This document shows positions 58,745 through 64,000 of a stretch of DNA of 64,000 nucleotides, in pieces. Within the stretch, counting starts at the first letter, position 1; every line of letters begins with the position of its first letter. This stretch comes from Bradyrhizobium sp. WSM3983 (GTDB lineage Bacteria; Pseudomonadota; Alphaproteobacteria; Rhizobiales; Xanthobacteraceae): contig NZ_AXAY01000028.1 of NCBI RefSeq assembly GCF_000473045.1, forward strand, positions 1 to 64,000, given 5' to 3'. The position numbers and the translations under genes were made by a program. The notes beneath the pieces are model-generated. The model saw only the letters and a list, made by a program, of their open reading frames with translations. It ran no database searches and had not been told where the DNA came from.

Positions 58745-59540
58745 CACTCTCGACGCGACGATCCTGACGCGCGACGCGGCGCTGCTGCAAGACACTGTGC
58801 GGGAGGCCGGCAGCCTCGCGCAGTCGATGTTCCGCACCGAGCTGAAAAAGTGGATCAAGGGCGCGTCCTCGCCGGTCTCGGAAGCCGACATCGCTGTCAA
58901 CGATCTCCTGGAAGCACGCTTGCGCGGCGCCACGCCGGATTATGGCTGGCTGTCGGAGGAGAGCGTCGATGACGCCACGCGGCTGTCTCGGCGGCTGACC
59001 TGGGTGGTCGATCCCATCGATGGCACCCGCAATTATCTCAACGGCCACGATGAATGGTGCGTCAGCGTCGCGCTGGTCGAGGATGCCTCGCCGGTGCTGG
59101 CCGCGGTGTTCGCGCCGACCTGCGGCGAGTTCTTTTTCGCCGCCCGCGGCCAGGGCACCACGCTCAACGGCAAGCCGGTGCGGGCGACGGGCGGGATCGC
59201 GCTCGACTTCGCCCGGGTCGCCGGCCCGAAGCCGATGGTCGAGCGACTCAACAACCGCGGCGACATCAAGCTGCATCCGCGAATCGGTTCGCTGGCGCTC
59301 CGGCTTTGCCGGGTCGCCAATGGCGGGCTGGATGCGGCTTTTGCGGGTGGCAATAGCCATGATTGGGACCTTGCGGCGGCCGATTTGATCGTGCAGGAAG
59401 CGGATGGTAGGATGAGCGACCTCTCCGGAGATCCCATCCTCTATAATCGTCGGGAAGTGACGCACGGGGTGCTGGTGGCAGCGGGACGCGATCGTCATGC
59501 GAGCATTGTCGCGCATTTTCGAAACCGTCCCCCGGCCTGA
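58731..59540 (+). CDS. Inositol-monophosphatase-family phosphatase (possible 3'(2'),5'-bisphosphate nucleotidase)
   Basis: The 269-residue protein has the FIG/IMPase motifs PVSEADIAVNDLL, EESVDD, WVVDPIDGTRNYLNG (metal-binding DPIDGT) and GGNSHDWDLAAADLIVQEADG. It starts at TTG 58731, inside the 3' end of pmbA, with GAGGGA 7 nt upstream and no ATG until residue 33. It may act as CysQ (PAP phosphatase) or as an inositol-phosphate phosphatase. Confidence 0.88.
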   Translation: MADADTLDATILTRDAALLQDTVREAGSLAQSMFRTELKKWIKGASSPVSEADIAVNDLLEARLRGATPDYGWLSEESVDDATRLSRRLTWVVDPIDGTRNYLNGHDEWCVSVALVEDASPVLAAVFAPTCGEFFFAARGQGTTLNGKPVRATGGIALDFARVAGPKPMVERLNNRGDIKLHPRIGSLALRLCRVANGGLDAAFAGGNSHDWDLAAADLIVQEADGRMSDLSGDPILYNRREVTHGVLVAAGRDRHASIVAHFRNRPPA

Positions 59541-59600
59541 GCGCTGTCGTCGTGCTTGTCGAACACTGCTTTGCCGGGCAGCCTCTTAGGAACAGAACCC

Positions 59601-59846
59601 ATGCCAGATAGTGCCCCGCAACAACTGCTTCACCTCGTCATTGGCGGCGAGCTGCTCGATCTCGAGCACAACACCTTCAAGAATCTGGACGACGTCGAGA
59701 TCGTCGGCCTCTATCCGAACTATGCGTCCGCCCACGTCGCCTGGCGCGCCAAGGCGCAGAGCACGGTCGACAACGCCCAGATGCGCTACTTCATCGTTCA
59801 TCTCCACCGGCTGCTCGACCCGAATCAAGAAACGAAGGCGCGTTGA
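59601..59846 (+). CDS. DUF4170 domain-containing protein
   Basis: The 81-residue protein (LHLVIGGELLDLEHNTFKNLDDVEIVGLYPNY...WRAKAQSTVDNAQMRYFIVHLHRLLDP) is a standard DUF4170 member. The start is ATG 59601 with AGGAAC upstream; the longer frame from 59556 is unlikely. It is nearly always found between an IMPase-like gene and the DUF374 acyltransferase gene in this class. Function unknown, but the setting suggests envelope lipid work. Confidence 0.9.
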   Translation: MPDSAPQQLLHLVIGGELLDLEHNTFKNLDDVEIVGLYPNYASAHVAWRAKAQSTVDNAQMRYFIVHLHRLLDPNQETKAR

Positions 59847-60556
59847 AAAGACTGCTTCGCAATACGCTGCGGAGCAGCTGGTTTCAGCGTGCCGTCGGGG
59901 TCCTGGCGGCCGAATATCTGCGTCTGGTCTGGCGGACCAACAAGTTTACGTTCGATCCGCCCGATGTCTATGACATCGTCGAGCCGCAGATCCCGGCGAT
60001 CTTCGCGTTCTGGCACGGCCAGCATTTCCTCACCCCGTTCATCAAGAACAAGGACTCCTACCGGGCCAAGGTCCTGATCTCCCGGCATCGCGACGGCGAG
60101 TTCAACGCGATCGCCGTCGAGCGGCTCGGCATCGGCCTCATCCGGGGTTCCGGAGATCACGGCGGCGCCTTCCACCGGAAAGGTGGCGTCGGCGCCTTCA
60201 GGGAAATGGTGTACACGCTGCAGGACGGTTGTAATGTCGCGCTGACCGCCGATGTCCCCAAGCGCTCGCGCGTGGCCGGGCTCGGCATCATCATGCTGGC
60301 ACGGGAATCGGGGCGGCCGATCATGCCTTTCGCGATGGCGACCAGCCGCTTCATCCGGCTCAAGAACTGGGACCGCACCACCATCAACCTGCCGTTCGGG
60401 CGGGGCGCTCTGGTCGGCATCAAGGAAATCCACGTGCCGCCGGATGCCGATGCCGCCACCATGGAAGCGCTGCGGCAAGAGCTGGAAGACACGCTGAACG
60501 AAGCGACCCGCCGCGCTTACGCGCAGCTCGGCCGTCCGGGACCTGCAGATGGCTAA
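59843..60556 (+). CDS. DUF374 lysophospholipid/LPS acyltransferase-like protein
   Basis: The 237-residue protein has the DUF374/LPLAT core FAFWHGQHFLTPF (the usual HX4D-like site is WHGQH here), LISRHRDGEFNAIAVERLGIGLIRGSGDHGG and ALTADVPKRSRV. It starts at TTG 59843, overlapping the DUF4170 stop (TTGA). It is followed by waaA with an 8-bp overlap, so it is expected to add an acyl chain to the Kdo-lipid A precursor. Confidence 0.87.
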   Translation: MKRLLRNTLRSSWFQRAVGVLAAEYLRLVWRTNKFTFDPPDVYDIVEPQIPAIFAFWHGQHFLTPFIKNKDSYRAKVLISRHRDGEFNAIAVERLGIGLIRGSGDHGGAFHRKGGVGAFREMVYTLQDGCNVALTADVPKRSRVAGLGIIMLARESGRPIMPFAMATSRFIRLKNWDRTTINLPFGRGALVGIKEIHVPPDADAATMEALRQELEDTLNEATRRAYAQLGRPGPADG

Positions 60557-61865
60557 TGCGCTGCCCAAATCGCTGCCCATGACGCTGCGGATGTATCAGC
60601 GCCTGGCCACCGGCCTGGTGCCGCTCGCGCCTGCGCTGATCAAGCGGCGGCTGAAGCAGGGCAAGGAAGATCCCGCGCGCGTCGGCGAACGGCGGGGGCT
60701 GTCCCAGGACGTGCGCCCGCACGGCCCGCTGGTCTGGATCCACGGCGCCAGCGTCGGCGAGGTGTTGGCCGCGGCCGCGCTGATCGAGCGCTTACGCGAT
60801 GTCAATCTGCGCATCCTGCTCACCTCGGGCACGGTCACTTCGGCCGCCATTGTTGCAAAGCGATTTCCGCCCGACGTCATCCATCAATACGTGCCGTATG
60901 ATTCCCCGCGCTACGTCGCGCGCTTCCTCGATCACTGGAAGCCGTCGCTGGCGCTGTTCATCGAATCCGACCTCTGGCCGAACCTGATTTTGGCGGGCGC
61001 GGCGCGCCGCCTGCCAATGGTGCTGATCAACGGGCGGATGTCGCCGCGCTCCTTCCCGCGCTGGCGGCGGATGCACGAAACCATCTCGGCGCTGCTGTCG
61101 CGCTTCGACATCTGCCTTGCGCAGTCGAAGACCGATGCGGAGCGTTTCTCCACGCTCGGCAGCCGCGACGTCGTCACCACAGGCAATCTCAAGTTCGACG
61201 TGCCGGCGCCGCCGGCCGATCCCGCCAAACTCGAACGGCTGATGGCGATGACGCGCGGGCGCCCGATCGTCGTCGCGGCCTCGACCCATCCGGGCGAGGA
61301 CGAGATGCTGGTCGCTGCGCATCGCAGCCTCGTCGGTATCTTCCCGCAACTTCTGACCGTGATCGTGCCGCGTCATCCGGAGCGCGGCTCATCGATATCG
61401 GGCATGATCGCGGCGTCGGGCCTGAAGCCGGCCTTGCGCTCGCGCGACGAGTTGCCGACGGCTGTGACCGACGTCTACGTCGCCGACACCATGGGCGAAC
61501 TCGGCCTGTTCTACCGCCTGTCGCCGATCGTCTTCATCGGCAAGTCGCTGGTCGGGCAGGGCGGCCAGAATCCGATCGAGGCGATCAAGCTCGGCGCCGC
61601 GGTCGTCCACGGGCCGAACGTCGCCAACTTCAGCGAACTTTATGCGGCACTCGACGAAAGCGGCGGGGCGCGCCAGGCCGACACGCAGGAGGCGCTGGTC
61701 AAGCAGCTCGGCCTGTTGCTGGCCGACCCGACCGTGCGCGACAAGATGCAGCGTGCGGGCGCCGGCGTGGTCGCGGAGCTCGGCGGCGCGCTCGATCGCA
61801 CCATGATGGCGCTCGAGCCGTATCTGATGCAGTTGCGGATCGAGATGGGAGCCGCCAATGCGTGA
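60549..61865 (+). CDS. waaA: 3-deoxy-D-manno-octulosonic acid transferase (KdtA)
   Basis: The 438-residue GT30 enzyme has WIHGASVGEVLAAAALI (the catalytic Glu in GASVGE), ILLTSGTVTSA, WPNLILAGAARRLPMVLINGRMSPRSFPRW, TGNLKFD and the C-terminal GGQNPIEAIKLGAAVVHGPNVANF. It transfers Kdo from CMP-Kdo to the lipid A precursor. An N-terminal hydrophobic anchor is present. It overlaps both neighbours. Confidence 0.95.
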   Translation: MANALPKSLPMTLRMYQRLATGLVPLAPALIKRRLKQGKEDPARVGERRGLSQDVRPHGPLVWIHGASVGEVLAAAALIERLRDVNLRILLTSGTVTSAAIVAKRFPPDVIHQYVPYDSPRYVARFLDHWKPSLALFIESDLWPNLILAGAARRLPMVLINGRMSPRSFPRWRRMHETISALLSRFDICLAQSKTDAERFSTLGSRDVVTTGNLKFDVPAPPADPAKLERLMAMTRGRPIVVAASTHPGEDEMLVAAHRSLVGIFPQLLTVIVPRHPERGSSISGMIAASGLKPALRSRDELPTAVTDVYVADTMGELGLFYRLSPIVFIGKSLVGQGGQNPIEAIKLGAAVVHGPNVANFSELYAALDESGGARQADTQEALVKQLGLLLADPTVRDKMQRAGAGVVAELGGALDRTMMALEPYLMQLRIEMGAANA

Positions 61866-62874
61866 GCCGGCCTTCTGGTACCGGCCGCGTTCCCCGAAGT
61901 CGCATCTTCTCAGCCCATTGGGCGCGCTCTATGGCGCCATCGCCGCGCGCCGCATGGCGCGCAAGGGTTTTGACGCTGGCATCCCCGTGCTCTGCGTCGG
62001 CAACTACCATGTCGGCGGCGCCGGCAAGACGCCGACCGTATTGGCACTGACGAAGCTGCTGCGCGAGCTTGGCGAGACCCCGGTGGTGCTCAGCCGCGGC
62101 TACGGCGGACGCTTGCACGGCCCTGTGATGGTCGATCGGATGCGTCACACCGCCGCCGATATCGGCGACGAGCCACTGATGATGGTGCGCGACGTCCCCG
62201 TCGCGGTCGCGCGCGACCGCCTCGACGGCGTTGCGCTCGCCAAATCGCAAGGCGCCACCGTGATCCTGATGGACGATGGCTTCCAGAATCCGCTTCTGTT
62301 GAAGGACGCTTCGCTGATCGTGATCGACAGCGAGCGCGGCCTGGGTAATGGCAAGGTGTTCCCGGCAGGTCCGCTGCGCGCGCCGCTGAGGGCGCAGCTT
62401 TCGCGCACCGACGCGCTGGTGCTGATCGGCGACGGCCACGCCGCGGACGGTGTCGCGGCCGAGATTTCCGCGCGCGGCAAGCCGGTGCTGCGCGCGCGCC
62501 TGAAGCCGGATGCGGCCGCGGTCGCGCAACTCTTCGGCAAGCCCGTCTTCGCCTTTGCCGGCATCGGCGATCCCGAGCGCTTCTTCCGCAGCTTGCGCGC
62601 CAGCGGCGTCGAGGTCGCACGCACGCGCTGCTTCGCCGATCACCACATGTTTTCGCAGCCCGAGCTCGCCGCGCTCGCAGCCGACGCCCAGCGCGAGCAG
62701 CTCATGCTGGTGACGACGGAAAAGGATCTCGCCCGCCTGCGCGGCACGAGCGACGTGCCGGATGGTATCGTGCCGTTCGCCGTCCAGCTCGAATTCGACG
62801 ACCCGGCCACGCTGCGGCAATTGATCAGCGACCATCTCTACAAAGCGCGCGAGCGGCGCTTCTCCGGGCGATGA
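61858..62874 (+). CDS. lpxK: Tetraacyldisaccharide 4'-kinase LpxK
   Basis: The 338-residue kinase has the Walker A VGNYHVGGAGKTPT near residue 50 after an N-terminal amphipathic membrane segment. Further marks are VVLSRGYGGR, GDEPLMM, ILMDDGFQNP (Walker B region) and the C-terminal DHHMFSQPEL. It phosphorylates the 4' position of the lipid A disaccharide. It overlaps waaA by 8 bp and ends the operon. Confidence 0.95.
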   Translation: MREPAFWYRPRSPKSHLLSPLGALYGAIAARRMARKGFDAGIPVLCVGNYHVGGAGKTPTVLALTKLLRELGETPVVLSRGYGGRLHGPVMVDRMRHTAADIGDEPLMMVRDVPVAVARDRLDGVALAKSQGATVILMDDGFQNPLLLKDASLIVIDSERGLGNGKVFPAGPLRAPLRAQLSRTDALVLIGDGHAADGVAAEISARGKPVLRARLKPDAAAVAQLFGKPVFAFAGIGDPERFFRSLRASGVEVARTRCFADHHMFSQPELAALAADAQREQLMLVTTEKDLARLRGTSDVPDGIVPFAVQLEFDDPATLRQLISDHLYKARERRFSGR

Positions 62875-62896
62875 ACGCGCTACTGGCGCTGCTCTC

Positions 62897-62981
62897 GTAG
62901 GGTGGGCAAAGCGAAGCGTGCCCACCATCTATCTTCACGTCCGGAGTGAATGGTGGGCACGCTGCGCTTTGCCCACCCTAC
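62897..62981. repeat. Two-armed dispersed intergenic repeat, copy 3
   Basis: The left arm starts GTAGGGTGGGCAAAGCGAAG (62897) and ends GTGCCCACCAT. The right arm, its inverse, is ATGGTGGGCAC...GCTTTGCCCACCCTAC (ending 62981). The arms are nearly perfectly complementary around a ~22-bp centre. It follows lpxK and can serve as a transcription stop. It is the cleanest of the three copies in the window. Confidence 0.88.
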
Positions 62982-63050
62982 AACAGTTCGTTATTCAGCC
63001 GACATTCATCGCAATGCTCCTATCGATCTCACACGATCTCGGAGAATTCG

Positions 63051-63359
63051 ATGAAATTGCCTCTCGCGGCCCTGGCCGCCAGCCTTGTGTGTCTGATTGT
63101 TGCGCCGGTGTTTGCACAAACGACGCCGGCGCCCGCTGCTCCAGGCGCCACGGTACCGGTTCCCGCGACCAAGCGCGTAACCTGTCTCGCCACGACGCAA
63201 AATCTGAAGGGGCAGGACAAGCGCGACCAGATGCAGATCTGCGTGGCGCAGGCGCGGGTCGATTGCCTGAAGCAGGCGATCGATCAGAAGGTGGTCGGCG
63301 AAGCGCGCAAGAGCGCGATCAAGACGTGCGTGGGCGCGGATGGTCCCGAGCAGCAATAG
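63051..63359 (+). CDS. PsiF-like small exported protein
   Basis: The 102-residue protein starts at ATG 63051 with GGAG upstream and has a signal peptide (cut after VFAQ). A Pro/Ala/Thr linker precedes a domain with Cys residues (KRVTCLATTQNLKGQDKRDQMQICVAQARVDCLKQAIDQKVVGEARKSAIKTC-type). The NLKGQDKRDQMQICV pattern matches PsiF repeats, here with an extra Cys pair. Function of the family is unknown; PsiF is phosphate-starvation-induced in E. coli. Confidence 0.78.
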   Translation: MKLPLAALAASLVCLIVAPVFAQTTPAPAAPGATVPVPATKRVTCLATTQNLKGQDKRDQMQICVAQARVDCLKQAIDQKVVGEARKSAIKTCVGADGPEQQ

Positions 63360-63375
63360 CCATGCGGGCGAAGCC

Positions 63376-63603
63376 TCACGACTGCGGCTTCGGCGCGTTG
63401 GGGAAATGCCGCTGCAGCACGGCGATGGGCGTCGCGTAGGCCTCCTGCAGATCCACGCTCCAGTATTTCAGTTCGTCGAGCGGGATCCGCGTGTCGGTGA
63501 TGGCGCAGCGCACGAAAGTCCCGGGCGAGATCACGCGGAAATCGCCGTCGAGATATTGCACCTGCGCTTCGCCATGGCCCGAGGGGCCGAACTTGTTCAG
63601 CAC
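63376..63603 (-). CDS. DUF2093 domain-containing protein
   Basis: The 75-residue protein (EAQVQYLDGDFRVISPGTFVRCAITDTRIPLDELKYWSVDLQEAYATP) is a clear DUF2093 member, a small family conserved in Rhizobiales beside lpxK. It starts at GTG 63603 with GGAG upstream. No catalytic motif is visible; function unknown. Confidence 0.9.
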   Translation of the reverse strand: MLNKFGPSGHGEAQVQYLDGDFRVISPGTFVRCAITDTRIPLDELKYWSVDLQEAYATPIAVLQRHFPNAPKPQS

Positions 63604-63785
63604 GGTCGAAAGTCTCCGTGGATGGACCCCGTTTGGAAAACCTTGCGGGGCACGATGTGTTGGACCGGATGTAGCATAGATAGGGTGGCTTGTCCGCCCG
63701 TTAAACCCACCGGTTTGTGATGTTTTGCCGCCGTTTTCGCATGATAGTTCTTGAGGCCGTGCGGCACCTCCTGCGACAGAGTCCG

Positions 63786-64000
63786 ATGCGCCTTCGACTG
63801 ACCGCCCTGTTCCTGACGCTGCTGATATCGGCCGCGCATGCGTCGCCGGCGCCTGCGCCGCAGCAGGTCGAGATTCCCCTGTCGTCCGGCGTGCTGCATG
63901 CGCAACTCTTCAAGCCCGAGGGCGAGGGGCCGTTTCCGACCGTGATCGCGCTGCACGGCTGCGGCGGCCTCGGCAGCCATTCTGATTCCGTCCAGCCGCG
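63786..64000 (+). CDS. Secreted dienelactone-hydrolase-family protein, 5' part only
   Basis: The window ends inside this gene after 71 codons. The ATG at 63786 opens a signal peptide (RLRLTALFLTLLISAAHA) and then GVLHAQLFKPEGEGPFPTVIALHGCGGLGSHSD. The KPEGxGPF...LHGCGGL segment is nearly the same as residues 67-86 of the hydrolase at 3954-4805, so both are secreted members of one family. The catalytic Ser, Asp and His lie beyond the window. Confidence 0.8.
   Translation, partial: MRLRLTALFLTLLISAAHASPAPAPQQVEIPLSSGVLHAQLFKPEGEGPFPTVIALHGCGGLGSHSDSVQP

Noticed and set aside
57362..58933. Minus-strand open frame (523 codons) opposite pmbA
   Set aside because: Antisense shadow; pmbA on the plus strand has full family motifs.

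Overview
The window looks like chromosome of a Bradyrhizobium-type alphaproteobacterium (Nitrobacteraceae). This rests on high GC, a soluble cytochrome c very like CycA (c550), FixJ-type response regulators, a HisZ/HisG pair, a DUF4170-DUF374-waaA-lpxK lipid A cluster with DUF2093 nearby, a CIRCE-controlled groESL, and several copies of a GTAGGGTGGGCAAAG-type intergenic repeat that I associate with this group. No identity search was possible, so the genus is an inference. I saw no rRNA, tRNA or CRISPR array.

Layout. 1-1244 is a complete IS3-family element with a perfect 26-bp terminal inverted repeat. 1.3-8.4 kb holds small secreted proteins, a class III nucleotide cyclase with a C-terminal membrane domain, a secreted dienelactone-hydrolase-like protein, a YbaK-type deacylase, a type II haloacid dehalogenase and a four-EF-hand exported protein. 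8.6-12.1 kb has two divergent modules, each an HxlR repressor facing an NAD(P)-dependent oxidoreductase. 12.1-17.5 kb has a deleted remnant of an amidohydrolase gene, then an RND efflux operon (two adaptor lipoproteins plus pump, no outer-membrane channel). 17.6-21.8 kb is a run of small exported proteins next to a histidine kinase, a FixJ-like regulator and a stand-alone receiver. Two TATAC-N4-GTATA palindromes lie in the gaps of that run. The intact amidohydrolase follows at 22 kb.

23-32 kb carries rpmJ, a TPR protein, a hydrolase, cytochrome c and the glycolate oxidase genes glcD and glcEF. These are split by a divergent monooxygenase/ArsR pair with a perfect 26-bp palindrome between them. 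32-44 kb has an H1-like lysine-rich protein, a TorF-type porin, an SbmA/YddA-type ABC exporter, a TRAP transporter whose small permease carries an extra TM2 domain, a META-domain protein, a large secreted protein of unknown function and groESL. 44-57 kb has a CheZ-type phosphatase, an L,D-transpeptidase, a DUF2076 protein, a glycosyltransferase/YdjC-deacetylase pair, hisG-hisZ, a paired HTH/AraC locus, rsmE and ubiA. 57.3-62.9 kb is a tightly overlapped operon: pmbA, an inositol-phosphatase-like gene, DUF4170, DUF374, waaA, lpxK. The window ends inside a second secreted dienelactone-hydrolase-like gene.

Most of the window is ordinary chromosome. The most interesting points are the 26-bp operator at 28754, the paired palindromes in the 17.6-21.8 kb signalling/secreted-protein region, the GT2-NaxD-like pair at 48-50 kb, the TM2-DctQ fusion at 37.5 kb, the amidohydrolase remnant at 12.1 kb, and a HisG that keeps a long C-terminal domain beside HisZ. 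I did not find a clear, wholly new multi-gene defence or biosynthetic system.
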